From UBA1127 sp034422455 (GTDB taxonomy: Bacteria; Chloroflexota; Dehalococcoidia; Lucifugimonadales; UBA1127): a stretch of 64,000 nucleotides of DNA. The translations under genes were made by a program, and so were the position numbers. This document shows positions 1 to 8,820 of the stretch, piece after piece. Under the pieces are notes generated by a model, which saw only the letters and a list, made by a program, of their open reading frames with translations, did not search any database and was not told the DNA's origin. Each line of letters begins with the position of its first letter. Positions within the stretch are counted from its first letter, which is position 1. The stretch lies in contig DAOUJQ010000012.1 of NCBI GenBank assembly GCA_034422455.1, positions 124,001 to 188,000 of the forward strand, given 5' to 3'.

Positions 1-102
1 TGGTGTGCCCTCGTCATCGCCGCCGCAGGACACCGCTCCGAAGATCAAAAGGCTGAGCATCAGTCCCAGGACAAGGGCTGACTTGGTCACGTCTTGCATC
101 AT
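1..102 (-). CDS. Lipoprotein, N-terminal fragment (runs off the window)
   Basis: Only the first 34 codons are visible; the gene continues past base 1. They form a lipoprotein signal peptide: a basic start (MMQDVTK), a hydrophobic stretch rich in Leu, then the lipobox A-V-S-C with Cys26, followed by Gly-Gly-Asp-Asp-Glu typical of a mature lipoprotein. A GAGAAAGG ribosome-binding site lies just upstream of the ATG at 100-102. A second in-frame ATG at 97-99 could be used instead. It follows the membrane protein gene on the same strand. The mature domain is outside the window, so function cannot be given. Confidence 0.75.
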   Translation of the reverse strand, partial: MMQDVTKSALVLGLMLSLLIFGAVSCGGDDEGTP

Positions 103-143
103 GTTGTGCGCCTTTCTCGCTGTTGGAGGGGCTACGGCAGCGT

Positions 144-674
144 TCATCCAAGAACAGTAACGGAGTAGTGGGCCTCAAGGTCAGCAGTGCGCGGTGGCAG
201 TTCCAGCTCCCCGCTCTCCTGGTCGCCCTGGCCCGCCAGCGCCGCGCCGACTGCCAGCGCAACCACCACTGCAGCCAGCGCCAGCCACCACGGGAGCGCG
301 CGGCCCTTGTCGGCGAGGAGCGGAACGCCGCCGCCGATGATAACCGCGACCAGCGCCGCAATCGGCAACCCGAACGAGACGGAGCGCTCCAGCTGGGTCT
401 GCGCCAGCGCAGTGCCGGCCGCGACCACGGCAAAGCCAACGATGATGACTGCGAGAAATCGCATCGTGCGCGGCCGGTCGTCAGGGAGGCGTTTCCACGT
501 GAAGCCCGCAACGGCGCTGGCAATGAGCGCGAGAATGACGACGGAGGCCGTGTTGAGTAATCCGTCGTGGGGCGACTCCAGGGGCAGGGAAAGGAGCGCC
601 GCCGCGAGGGCCGCGATGCTGCCGCTGAGCAGCCCGGCCCGCATTGGGGCGTCGGCAGGCTGGCCGCTGATCAT
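144..674 (-). CDS. Hypothetical multi-pass membrane protein
   Basis: The 176-residue product has about five hydrophobic segments (roughly residues 15-30, 42-60, 72-90, 100-120 and 128-147) separated by short charged loops, and an acidic C-terminal tail. I do not recognise a family. The ATG starts 3 bases after the argS stop on the same strand, so the gene is probably co-transcribed and translationally coupled with argS. The spacing and the consistent membrane pattern argue that it is real although opposite-strand open frames overlap it. No catalytic motif is visible, so no function is assigned. Confidence 0.6.
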   Translation of the reverse strand: MISGQPADAPMRAGLLSGSIAALAAALLSLPLESPHDGLLNTASVVILALIASAVAGFTWKRLPDDRPRTMRFLAVIIVGFAVVAAGTALAQTQLERSVSFGLPIAALVAVIIGGGVPLLADKGRALPWWLALAAVVVALAVGAALAGQGDQESGELELPPRTADLEAHYSVTVLG

Positions 675-677
675 GGG

Positions 678-2339
678 CTACATCTGCTCCGGCACGCCCA
701 TGCCCATCAGCGACAGGCATCGCGCCAGCCCGATGCGCGCTGCCTCCACCAGCTTGAGCCGGGCCCGCGTCAGCGCCTCGTCGTCGGTGATGACGCGGCA
801 GCGGTCGTAGAACCAGTGGAAGGCCGTTGCAAGCTCGAGGGTGTAGTGCGGCAGCCGGTGAGGCTCCATCGTCTCGGCGATGGTCTCCACAACCTCCGGC
901 AGCAGCAGCAGTTGCCGTACGAGGGCGAGCTCCTCCGGCTCGCGAAGCAGGTGCACATTCCCGTCGGCGTAGTCGAGGCCGCGCTCTTGGGCGTTGCGCA
1001 GAATGCCGGATATCCTGGCGTGCGCGTACTGCAGGTAGTAGACAGGGTTCTCTTGGGAGTCACGCTTTGCCAGTTCCAGGTCGAACTCCATCTGCGCCTC
1101 TGCGGAGCGCGCGAGGAAGAAGTAACGGCAGGCGTCTGCGCCAACCTCGTCGACGAGGTCCCGCAGCGTCACGATGTCGCCGGTGCGCTTGGATGCCCGC
1201 ACGGACTCGCCGCCGCGCTTCAGCGCCACCATCTGGCCGATGATGATGTTGAGCCGGTCCGGGTCCACGCCCAGCGCGCCCACCACGGCCTTGACGCGGT
1301 TAACGTGGCCCTGGTGGTCCGCCCCCCAGATGTCCGTCACGCGGTCGAAGCCGCGCACCATGAACTTGTTGTAGTGGTAGGCCGCGTCCGACGCGAAGTA
1401 CGTCGGCAGGCCGTTGGAGCGGATGAGGACGTTGTCCTTGTCCTCACCCAGCGCGGTGGACACGAACCACGTCGCGCCCTCGCGCTCCGCCACGTGCCCG
1501 CCCTCGCGCAGCATGCGCATGGACGTGTCGTAGTCGTCGTTCTCGAAGAGACTCTTTTCGCTGAACCACACGTCGAACTCGACACGCAGCGCTGCGAGGT
1601 CGTCGCGGATGTTCGTGACCATGCGGTCGATGCCGATTGCCCCGACCTGCCGCACACCCTCGTCATCCGGCAGTTGCAGGAAGGAGTCGCCGTGCTTCTG
1701 CGCAAGCTCCGCGCCGAGCTCCGTGAGGTAGTCGCCCTGGTAGCCGCCCGGGGGAAGCTCGACGTCGCGGCCGAGAGCCTGCGCGTACCGGGCGAAGAGC
1801 GACTGGTGGAAGAGGTCGATCTGGCTTCCGGCATCATTCAGGTAGTACTCGCGGGATACGTCGTACCCAGCGGCCGCCAGCGCGGACGCCAGCACGCTGC
1901 CGATGACCGCGCCCCGGGCGTGTCCGACGTGCACGGGGCCCGTCGGGTTGACGCTGACAAACTCGATCTGCACGCGCTTGCCGGCCCCGGCATCCGTTGA
2001 ACCGAAGCTCTCGCCGGCCTTAACGATGGCGTCTACCTGCTCCTGAAGCCACGCGGGCGACAGGGTGAAGTTGATGAAGCCGGGAGGCGCAACTGCCACC
2101 GCTGCGATCTCGCTGTCGGTGGCGATGCAGGCCGCCAGCGCCTGGGCGATGTCCATGGGGGCCATGCGCATGGTGCGGGCGAGCTTCAGCGGGGCGCTGC
2201 TGGCGAAGTCACCGTGCTCCGGGTTCTGCGGGCGCTCGACGATGCCGCCGGGAGCGGGAACGGTCGGGAGGGCTTGGTTGGATTGGGCTTTGGTGAGGGC
2301 CTCGGTCACACGGGCCGCCACCAGGTCTCTAACGTGCAT
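678..2339 (-). CDS. argS: Arginyl-tRNA synthetase
   Basis: Class I aminoacyl-tRNA synthetase that charges tRNA-Arg in the cytoplasm; 553 residues, normal for bacterial ArgRS. The N-terminal Arg-S domain covers about residues 1-100. The HIGH-type signature HVGH with the NPTGPVHVGHARG context lies near residues 132-143. The catalytic Rossmann domain follows, and the C-terminal DALR anticodon-binding helical domain ends in LARCLSLMGMGVPEQM. As in many ArgRS, the KMSKS motif is degenerate (the region RASKRTGD). I chose the ATG at 2337-2339 (MHVRDLV), with GAAGAG upstream, over an upstream in-frame ATG at 2399 that lacks a ribosome-binding site. Confidence 0.95.
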   Translation of the reverse strand: MHVRDLVAARVTEALTKAQSNQALPTVPAPGGIVERPQNPEHGDFASSAPLKLARTMRMAPMDIAQALAACIATDSEIAAVAVAPPGFINFTLSPAWLQEQVDAIVKAGESFGSTDAGAGKRVQIEFVSVNPTGPVHVGHARGAVIGSVLASALAAAGYDVSREYYLNDAGSQIDLFHQSLFARYAQALGRDVELPPGGYQGDYLTELGAELAQKHGDSFLQLPDDEGVRQVGAIGIDRMVTNIRDDLAALRVEFDVWFSEKSLFENDDYDTSMRMLREGGHVAEREGATWFVSTALGEDKDNVLIRSNGLPTYFASDAAYHYNKFMVRGFDRVTDIWGADHQGHVNRVKAVVGALGVDPDRLNIIIGQMVALKRGGESVRASKRTGDIVTLRDLVDEVGADACRYFFLARSAEAQMEFDLELAKRDSQENPVYYLQYAHARISGILRNAQERGLDYADGNVHLLREPEELALVRQLLLLPEVVETIAETMEPHRLPHYTLELATAFHWFYDRCRVITDDEALTRARLKLVEAARIGLARCLSLMGMGVPEQM

Positions 2340-2460
2340 ATGCTCTTCAGTCTTGCGGGAGAGGGCCTCTCCGCGGGAATCTGGGATGCTGTAGCCCATA
2401 TGAAGCTACACTTCGTTCAACAAGTATAACGCAGGGGCTGGCGCAAGGGGTACTTTGCGA

Positions 2461-4926
2461 TTAGCTTTGCTCTTCGAGGCGCTTGGTCAGCCGCTCCAGC
2501 GCGTCGGCGAGCAGCCGATGCTCCTCCATCTCCAGCCGCGGGTCGCGGGCGAGAATCGCGTCCGCTTCGTCGCGGGTGGCGGTTACCAGTCCGACGTCGT
2601 GAAGGTCCGCGAGCCGCAGGTCCGGCAGGCCGCTCTGCCGTGTGCCGGCGAGCTCGCCGGGACCGCGCAGCCGCAGGTCCTCCTCGGCGACGCGGAAGCC
2701 GTCCGTCTCGTTTTGCAGCACCTCCAGCCGCTCCTTCGTGGTGTCCGAGTCCGTATGTGCCATGAGGATGCAGTAGCCCTGCGCCTCGCCGCGCCCAACC
2801 CGGCCCCGTAGCTGATGCAGTGCGGAGAGGCCGAAGCGGTCGGCGGCCTCGACCATCATCACGGTGGCGTTGGGAATGTCGACGCCCACCTCGACAACAG
2901 GCGTCGACACAAGGATGTCCAGGTCGCCGCCCCGGAACCCCTCCATCGCGGCGGTCTTGTCCGCCATGTTCATCCGCCCGTGCAACAGTCCGACGCGCAG
3001 GTCCGGGAAGACCTCCTCCGTCAGCCGGCGGTGCTCCTCCACGGCGGCGCTGACCTGCAGCGACTCGGACTCCTCGATGATGGGGCAGATGACGAAGGCC
3101 TGATGACCTTCCCGCACCTCCTTGCGGATGAAGCGGACTGCTTTGCCGCGCTCGTGCGGGCGCAGCCAAGCAGTGCGGTTGGGCGTCCGGCCCGGCGGCA
3201 TCTCGTCGACCGTGGAGATGTCGAGGTCGCCGTACACCGTGAGCGCCAGGCTGCGCGGGATTGGTGTCGCGCTCATGCTGATGAGGTGGGGCCGCTGTCC
3301 GCCCTTGTCGGTGAGCGCTTGTCGTTGCGCGACGCCAAACCGGTGCTCTTCGTCGACTACGGCGAGGGCAAGGTTGGGGATGGCCGTAGTCTCCTGCAGC
3401 AGCGTGTGGGTGCCGACGAGGATGTCCACGCCGCCATCGCGGACCTCGCGGCGAATGGCGTCCTTCTGCCGCTTCGTGTGGCTCCCGAGGAGGAGCCCCA
3501 CGACCACCGGTCGCGGCAGCGGCCCGACGTAGAGCGCCAGCCGGTTGGGCGTGTTGATCGGCCGCTGGAAGCCTTCCAGCAGGCGCGAGACGGTCTGGAA
3601 GTGCTGCTCCGCCAGTAGCTCCGTCGGCGCCATCATCGCAGCCTGGTAGCCGTGGGCGGCGGCGTTCAGCATCGCGGCCAGCGCCACGACCGTCTTGCCG
3701 CTGCCCACGTCGCCCTCAACGAGCCTGTGGGCCGGCTTGACCTGGTCGATATCGTCGAGCACCTCGCGGAGAACGCGGCGCTGCGCCCGGGTGAGCTGGA
3801 ACGGCAGCGCGTCGACGTAGGCGCGCAGGACTTCTCGGTGCATGGGGAGCCGCGCCGCGGGGGCTTCCTGCCAGTTGTGCTTGCGCGCGAGCATGAAGAG
3901 CTGCCGCACGAGCATCTCGTCAAAGGCGAGACGGCGGCGGGCGTTGGCCTTGGCTTCCTCGGAGTCCGGCCTGTGGTACGCGCCCAGCGCTTCTGCCAGC
4001 GACGGCAAGTCCTGACGTCGGCGCACCTCCTCGGGAATAGAGTCGTGCATGCGAGGAAGCCAGGCGTCCAGCGCGTTGCTGACAATGCGGCGGAGGGTGC
4101 GCTGCGTGAGCCCTTTGGTCGCGGGGTACACGGGCACGAGGCTGCCCGGCGGCATGGGGTCCACGTCATCGCCGAGCACCTCGAAGTTGCTCGCCTCCAG
4201 CGTCGCCCTGCCGCGATAGCCGCGGAAGTAGCCGCTCACAAGAATGCGGTCGTTCTGGTGGACGTACCGCGCGACGTAGGGTTGGTTGAACCAGATCACC
4301 TGGATGTTGCCGGAGGCGTCGCCGATGACGGCCTCCGTGGCCTTCAGGGCAGCGCCGCGACCAAACCCCCTGCTGGCGACGCTCCACACGGTACCTACGA
4401 TGGCGGTCTCATGGCCGACGACCAAATCCGCCACCCGCGTGACTTCCAGGTGCCTCGAAGGGTAGTGGTAGAGCAGCCCGCGGACGGTGGTGACGCCCAG
4501 GTTCTCCAGTTTGGCCGCAATGCCGGACCCGACACCGCGCACGATGGTCGGAGGCGAGTCGAGCGATGGCACGGCAGGCGGCGGGGTGATCCTGCGCGAT
4601 GGTACGGCTCGCACCGCGCGCTCTTTCGGAGGCGCCGGCGCGTTGGCGGAGGCATGGTCGCCTAGGGCGGTCAACGCCTCGTGCACCCACCGCTCGCGCT
4701 GCTCCACCGACAGGTCGTGGTAGCGCCGCTGCGCCAGCGACGTAATGAGGGACGGCGGCAGCGAGTCGGCCTCCTCTTCGGTCAGTTCGGCTCGCCAGCG
4801 GTCAAGGAATCGTCCGAGGCCCCCCACGACCGCGCGGTCGTCATAGCCGCGCTGGGACTCCTTCTCCAGCACCTGGCGAAAGGAACGCAGCCGTTGTGCA
4901 AACGTGGGGGCGTGCTTCAGGGTCAC
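2461..4926 (-). CDS. recG: ATP-dependent DNA helicase RecG
   Basis: Superfamily 2 helicase that remodels stalled replication forks and Holliday junctions. The 821 residues include an extra ~110-residue N-terminal region before the wedge/OB domain (about 125-260). Walker A GDVGSGKT is at 405-412, the DExH box reads DEEH followed by RFGV (most RecG proteins have DEQH), and motif III is SATPIPRSL. The C-terminal helicase lobe carries QLRGRVGRG and ends in the TRG-type segment with RLRGPGE. It sits upstream of argS on the same strand with a gap of about 120 bases. Identification is firm; the Gln-to-Glu change in the DExH box is the only oddity. Confidence 0.96.
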   Translation of the reverse strand: MTLKHAPTFAQRLRSFRQVLEKESQRGYDDRAVVGGLGRFLDRWRAELTEEEADSLPPSLITSLAQRRYHDLSVEQRERWVHEALTALGDHASANAPAPPKERAVRAVPSRRITPPPAVPSLDSPPTIVRGVGSGIAAKLENLGVTTVRGLLYHYPSRHLEVTRVADLVVGHETAIVGTVWSVASRGFGRGAALKATEAVIGDASGNIQVIWFNQPYVARYVHQNDRILVSGYFRGYRGRATLEASNFEVLGDDVDPMPPGSLVPVYPATKGLTQRTLRRIVSNALDAWLPRMHDSIPEEVRRRQDLPSLAEALGAYHRPDSEEAKANARRRLAFDEMLVRQLFMLARKHNWQEAPAARLPMHREVLRAYVDALPFQLTRAQRRVLREVLDDIDQVKPAHRLVEGDVGSGKTVVALAAMLNAAAHGYQAAMMAPTELLAEQHFQTVSRLLEGFQRPINTPNRLALYVGPLPRPVVVGLLLGSHTKRQKDAIRREVRDGGVDILVGTHTLLQETTAIPNLALAVVDEEHRFGVAQRQALTDKGGQRPHLISMSATPIPRSLALTVYGDLDISTVDEMPPGRTPNRTAWLRPHERGKAVRFIRKEVREGHQAFVICPIIEESESLQVSAAVEEHRRLTEEVFPDLRVGLLHGRMNMADKTAAMEGFRGGDLDILVSTPVVEVGVDIPNATVMMVEAADRFGLSALHQLRGRVGRGEAQGYCILMAHTDSDTTKERLEVLQNETDGFRVAEEDLRLRGPGELAGTRQSGLPDLRLADLHDVGLVTATRDEADAILARDPRLEMEEHRLLADALERLTKRLEEQS

Positions 4927-5059
4927 ACGGCACCTCGACAGTAATCGGCGCCATTATCGCACGAGGGGTTTCAATTAATGCTACGGGTTGATGGCAGGGT
5001 TAGCGCACATTTGAGATGTCTGTTCGGCCCTTCCTGTAGTTGAAGATTTGACCTTCACC

Positions 5060-5089
5060 TTGACCGCCCTCTGGCACCCGTGCTAGCCT
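5060..5089 (+). promoter_or_regulatory. Promoter of the cimA T-box leader
   Basis: A -35 element TTGACC (5060-5065) and a -10-like TAGCCT (5084-5089) are separated by 18 bases and lie just upstream of the first T-box stem. The -10 match is weak (3 of 6 to TATAAT), so this is a best candidate. Confidence 0.45.
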
Positions 5090-5096
5090 GATTGTT

Positions 5097-5340
5097 GCGT
5101 TGACGGAGACGAGTAGCCGGGAAGGCAACCTCCAGCGAGTCCGGTACGGTGAGAGCGGACAGGTGGGCGCCCGGTGAAAATCCCTCCCGAGCATTGCGCT
5201 GAAAGGAACAAGTAGGCGCAACGGCCTCCCACCGTTACCGGGAAGGGGCGTGATGGCGCCCTCCAAGAGTCTCCCCAAAGGGGAGGAATAAGGGTGGTAC
5301 CGCGGGTCTTCAACCCGTCCCTTGCAGGGGCGGGTATTTT
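5097..5340 (+). promoter_or_regulatory. T-box leader, isoleucine specifier, upstream of cimA
   Basis: The T-box consensus AGGGTGGTACCGCG is at 5291-5304, followed by a terminator. In Stem I, AGTA (5112-5115) and GAA (5176-5178) can form the loop-E motif flanked by the complementary GCCGG/CCCGG arms. The triplet in specifier register after GAA-A is ATC (5180-5182), an isoleucine codon. GCGTTG (5098-5103) can pair with CGCAAC (5217-5222) to close the stem. Uncharged tRNA-Ile should stabilise the antiterminator and let transcription reach cimA. The specifier is followed by C rather than the usual purine, so the register needs structural confirmation. The AGGGTGG box itself is unambiguous. Confidence 0.9.
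5313..5340 (+). terminator. Regulated terminator of the T-box
   Basis: A 10-bp stem (5313-5322 with 5326-5335) closes a 3-base loop and is followed by ATTTT. It overlaps the region the T-box antiterminator would use, so it is the off state of the switch. Confidence 0.85.
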
Positions 5341-5387
5341 GTTGCTAGCAGGCGGCTCTCGGACCGGCCGCAAGAGAGAAGGAAGCC

Positions 5388-6986
5388 ATGGCCAAGGTTG
5401 AACTGTACGACACTACGCTGCGGGACGGGACGCAGCAGGAGGGCGTGTCCCTGTCCGTGGAGGACAAGCTCAAGATCGCCCGAAAGCTGGACGACCTGGG
5501 CATCGACTTCATCGAGGGCGGCTGGCCGGGCGCCAACCCCAAGGATGCCGAGTTCTTTCAGCAGGCGCAGTTGCTGGAGCTGCGGCATGCCAAGCTCGCC
5601 GCGTTCTGCAGCACCCGTCGAGCCAATGGCTCGGCTGAGTCGGATCCCACGTTGAAGCACGCGTTGGACGCCAACACACCCGTCGTGACGATGGTCGGCA
5701 AGACGTGGGACCTGCATGTCACGCATGTGCTGGAGACGAACCTGGAAGAGAACCTGGCGATGATTTCGGACAGCATCGCCTTCTTCAAAAAGTACGGGAA
5801 GACGGTCCTCCTGGACGCCGAGCACTTCTTCGACGGATTCAAGGCGAACGAGGAGTATGCGCTCCAGTGCGTGCGCGCAGCCGCCGGCGCCGGAGCGGAC
5901 CGTGTGGTCCTGTGCGACACCAACGGCGGGACACTCCCGCACGAGGTCGCGGCAATCGTCGCCAGGGTGCGGGCGGACGTACCCGAGGCGGAACTGGCCA
6001 TCCACCCGCACAACGACGGCGAGGTGGCCGTCGCCAACGCGCTGGCCGGCGTGCTCGCGGGCGCGACGCAGGTGCAGGGCACGGTGAACGGCTATGGAGA
6101 GCGGTGCGGCAACGCCAACCTCATCTCCGTCATCGGCGACCTGCAGCTCAAGATGGGCTACGAGTGCGTTTCGCCGGAGCAACTCCGGAGCATGGTGGAG
6201 GTGTCGCACTACGTCAGCGAGATCGTCAACCGGACGCCCAACCCCTACCAGCCGTACGTGGGGTCCAGCGCGTTCACGCACAAGGCGGGGCTCCACGCGT
6301 CGGCTGTGGCAAAGCTGGAGGAGAGCTACCAGCATATCGCGCCGGATCTTGTGGGCAACACCAACCACATCCTCGTCTCAGAGCTGGCAGGCCGTGCCAA
6401 CGTCATCCAGAAACTGGTGGAGATGGGCATCTACGACTCGCGCGAGAACATCGAGAACGGCGTCGTGCTGGACATCCTGGAGGCCATCAAACAGAAGGAG
6501 AACGCGGGCTTCCAGTACGAGGGCGCGGAGGCGTCGTTCGAGATGCTGGTGCGCCGCTCCATGCCGGACTACCAGCCCCCGTTCGACCTCGTGGACTTCA
6601 TGGTGATCGTGGAAAAGCACCGCCGGCCGGCGGACCTTGCTGCCGACAGCGTCGCGTGTGAGGCAACGGTCAAGGTGCAGGTGGACGGGCAGGTCATCCA
6701 TACCGCGGCCAGCGGCAATGGCCCGGTGAATGCCATGGACCAGGCGGCCCGCAAAGGGCTGCTGTCCTTCTACCCCGCGCTGGAGGTCGTCCGGCTACTT
6801 GACTATAAGGTGCGCGTTGTCGACCAGGGCGCGGGCACCGGGGCTGTCGTGCGCGTGCTGGTGGAGTCGTCCGACAGCGAGTCAACATGGCACACGGTGG
6901 GTTGCTCGGCCAACATCATCGAGGCGTCATGGATGGCGCTGCAGGACAGTTTGGAGTGGTGGCTGCTCACGCGGCCGGGGGTATAG
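5388..6986 (+). CDS. cimA: (R)-citramalate synthase
   Basis: Condenses pyruvate and acetyl-CoA to citramalate, opening the threonine-independent route to 2-oxobutyrate and isoleucine. The 532 residues start with the HMGL/DRE-TIM barrel signature LYDTTLRDGTQQEG (residues 6-19). They continue through the metal-binding HPHND-type segment (IHPHNDGE) and the GYGERCGNAN motif, and end in a LeuA-type allosteric domain from about 420. The IEGGWPG substrate-binding segment is typical of CimA rather than 2-isopropylmalate synthase. The ATG has an AGAAGGAAG ribosome-binding site. An isoleucine-type T-box leader precedes it, which agrees with the assigned pathway. Confidence 0.93.
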   Translation: MAKVELYDTTLRDGTQQEGVSLSVEDKLKIARKLDDLGIDFIEGGWPGANPKDAEFFQQAQLLELRHAKLAAFCSTRRANGSAESDPTLKHALDANTPVVTMVGKTWDLHVTHVLETNLEENLAMISDSIAFFKKYGKTVLLDAEHFFDGFKANEEYALQCVRAAAGAGADRVVLCDTNGGTLPHEVAAIVARVRADVPEAELAIHPHNDGEVAVANALAGVLAGATQVQGTVNGYGERCGNANLISVIGDLQLKMGYECVSPEQLRSMVEVSHYVSEIVNRTPNPYQPYVGSSAFTHKAGLHASAVAKLEESYQHIAPDLVGNTNHILVSELAGRANVIQKLVEMGIYDSRENIENGVVLDILEAIKQKENAGFQYEGAEASFEMLVRRSMPDYQPPFDLVDFMVIVEKHRRPADLAADSVACEATVKVQVDGQVIHTAASGNGPVNAMDQAARKGLLSFYPALEVVRLLDYKVRVVDQGAGTGAVVRVLVESSDSESTWHTVGCSANIIEASWMALQDSLEWWLLTRPGV

Positions 6987-7020
6987 CGCACTGCGACCCA
7001 TCAGTTGCTCAATACATTGA

Positions 7021-7051
7021 GAGGCCCCGGCGTTACACCCACCGGGGCCTC
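7021..7051. terminator. Bidirectional hairpin between cimA and the Rieske gene
   Basis: A perfect 10-bp GC-rich stem (GAGGCCCCGG, 7021-7030, with 7042-7051) and an 11-base loop lie between two convergent genes. The T-run is poor on both sides, so termination efficiency is uncertain. Confidence 0.7.
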
Positions 7052-7074
7052 TTGCTGCGTCTCCCGTTGGGTCG

Positions 7075-8340
7075 CTACCGCACGAAGATGTCGTCCTGGA
7101 CGGAGGGGTCCTCCGTGAAGTAGATGTCGCGGGGGAGGACCGCGCCGCCCGAGCGGACCGCGAATACCTCCGGGTGGCTGGCGGCGTACGGCTCAATGCC
7201 TTCCTCGAGCTCCCGCGCGCCCTGCACGAGGCGTCGCCGCATGCGGATGATTGCCATGTCCGTCGTGCCCAGGTGCTCGTGGGAACGGTCCACGATCGTG
7301 CCCATGCTGTCGGTCATCGCGGCGTCCTGCGCGCGGGCGTTGTTCTGCGGGATGCCGGTGTAGTTGACCGTCCGCTGCATCTCGCGGTCGATCATGTAGT
7401 CGTTGCGCTTGTTGGCCTGGCCCAGGTACGTGACGGGCGCCAAGCTGGCCTTCATTAGCTCGTAGGTGCGGACCTCCTCCTCTTCCAGCGGGCGGTAGGG
7501 GTTCCAGCGCACCCAGAAGAACCAGCAGTTTTCGTCGTCGATGGGCACGATGAGGCCGGAGCGGGCCGAGCCCTGGGGCTCCCGGGGAATCATGGTGATG
7601 TAGGGGAAGAGGAAGCGGGAGATGCGCCAGTAGTAGCTGTCAGCCTCGGCGTTGCGGCGCGCGCCGATGAGGATGCCGCTGTCCGTGTCCTCGACGAAGA
7701 AGCGCGCGGGCCGGTCCCGGTAGGAGTAGCGCGCGCCGATGGTCGTCGCCGTGTCCGACTTGGACAGCGAGTCGAGGTTGCTGTGCAGGATGGACGCGTG
7801 CACCGTGTCAATCTCGCCCTCGATGACCTGGACGAAGTTGGACTCGTACATCACCTTGGTGGAGACGTACTGCGCCTCCGGCATTTCCAGGTACTCCAGC
7901 TTGGGCATCTCCGGCTGGAGCTCCGGCGGGCCCATGTAGGCCCATACCATACCCGCGCCCTCGCGGCAGGGGTAGGCCTTGATCTTGACCTTGTCCTTGA
8001 AGTTGCTCTCGGCGGGCTCCGACGGCATGTCGACGCAGTCGCCGGTCACGTCGAACTTCCACCCGTGGTAGACGCAACGCAGCCCGCTCTCCTCGTTGCG
8101 GCCGAAGAAGAGGCTGGCGCGCCGGTGCGGGCAGTAGCTGTCGACGAGACCCACGTTGCCGTTGGTGTCGCGGAAGGCGATGAGATCCTCGCTCAAGATC
8201 CTCGTCCGCTTGGGCGGGCAGTCCGGCTCCGGCAGCTCCTCCGACAGCAGGACGGGGTGCCAGAAGCGCCGCATGAAATCGCCCATCGGCGTGCCGGGGC
8301 CGGTCTCCGTCATGTACCTGTTTTCTTCCCTGGTCAGCAT
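7075..8340 (-). CDS. Rieske 2Fe-2S aromatic-ring-hydroxylating oxygenase, alpha subunit
   Basis: Oxygenase component that would hydroxylate or demethylate an aromatic substrate with O2. The 421 residues carry the Rieske motif C70-x-H72 ... C89-x2-H92 and a mononuclear-iron site with D178, H181 and H186 (segment DTVHASILH). The layout resembles phthalate-dioxygenase/vanillate-demethylase-type single-subunit oxygenases. No reductase or small subunit is adjacent; a Rieske ferredoxin gene lies far away at 53141-53452. The ATG is preceded by GGGAGGAG and a good promoter. The substrate cannot be predicted from sequence alone. Confidence 0.88.
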   Translation of the reverse strand: MLTREENRYMTETGPGTPMGDFMRRFWHPVLLSEELPEPDCPPKRTRILSEDLIAFRDTNGNVGLVDSYCPHRRASLFFGRNEESGLRCVYHGWKFDVTGDCVDMPSEPAESNFKDKVKIKAYPCREGAGMVWAYMGPPELQPEMPKLEYLEMPEAQYVSTKVMYESNFVQVIEGEIDTVHASILHSNLDSLSKSDTATTIGARYSYRDRPARFFVEDTDSGILIGARRNAEADSYYWRISRFLFPYITMIPREPQGSARSGLIVPIDDENCWFFWVRWNPYRPLEEEEVRTYELMKASLAPVTYLGQANKRNDYMIDREMQRTVNYTGIPQNNARAQDAAMTDSMGTIVDRSHEHLGTTDMAIIRMRRRLVQGARELEEGIEPYAASHPEVFAVRSGGAVLPRDIYFTEDPSVQDDIFVR

Positions 8341-8383
8341 GGAGGACTCCTCCCTTCATTTCACGGGCCTGCCAAGCAATGGC

Positions 8384-8412
8384 AGCATACACAGCGCCCT
8401 GTACAGCGTCAA
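8384..8412 (-). promoter_or_regulatory. Promoter of the Rieske oxygenase gene
   Basis: On the minus strand TTGACG (8407-8412) is followed after 17 bases by TATGCT (8384-8389). Transcription would start about 35 bases before the ATG. The remaining bases up to 8768 hold no gene; they contain the inverted repeat described next. Confidence 0.65.
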
Positions 8413-8504
8413 TTTGCGCGGAGCGTCAAGCGCCCGCCGCTCACATGGAGTGGAGGCAACTTGAGGGAGGAACGGTCCAACTGTTTCATTCGTTTCAGAG
8501 GGCC

Positions 8505-8575
8505 TTGTAGCTGAGGAGTTTCGTTCTCTGAATCGTTTTTGTAGCTGGCGTGGCACATGGCAGCTACAAGACGAA
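8505..8575. repeat. TTGTAGCTG inverted repeat; copy 1 of a 58-bp dispersed repeat
   Basis: TTGTAGCTG occurs at 8505-8513 and 8539-8547, and its complement CAGCTACAA at 8561-8569, giving a perfect 9-bp inverted repeat with a 13-base spacer plus one extra half-site. The minus-strand sequence 8575-8518 aligns over 58 bases, by eye about three-quarters identical, with 52948-53005 on the plus strand. It could be a regulator-binding region or a small non-autonomous element; the sequence does not decide. Confidence 0.7.
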
Positions 8576-8768
8576 AAATTTGCGATGTGTGGAAACGACT
8601 CCCCTCCTGCCGTCCGGAACGCGCGCCGCCAACAAAGAAATCGGTAGGCATGTCGATGCCTCTTGCCCGGTTGAGAGGCCTTGACTGGACGTCATGGAAA
8701 GAAGGTAGCGAGAGCGCGCCGCTAGGGCAATAAGGCGATGGCAGGGTTGCGAGCCATCAGGGAAAGGA

Positions 8769-8800
8769 AACGCCCCCGAGGACGAATCCCCAGGGGCGTT
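8769..8800 (-). terminator. Terminator of the peptide-binding protein gene
   Basis: AACGCCCC (8769-8776) pairs with GGGGCGTT (8793-8800). On the minus strand the stem is followed by a T-rich stretch (TTTCCTTTCC). It lies 20 bases beyond the stop codon. Confidence 0.75.
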
Positions 8801-8820
8801 CAGACAGCTTGGGCTACGGG

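Noticed and set aside
567..2000. 477-codon plus-strand open frame
   Set aside because: It lies opposite argS, has biased composition rich in Arg/Val/His typical of antisense frames in GC-rich genes, and matches no family.
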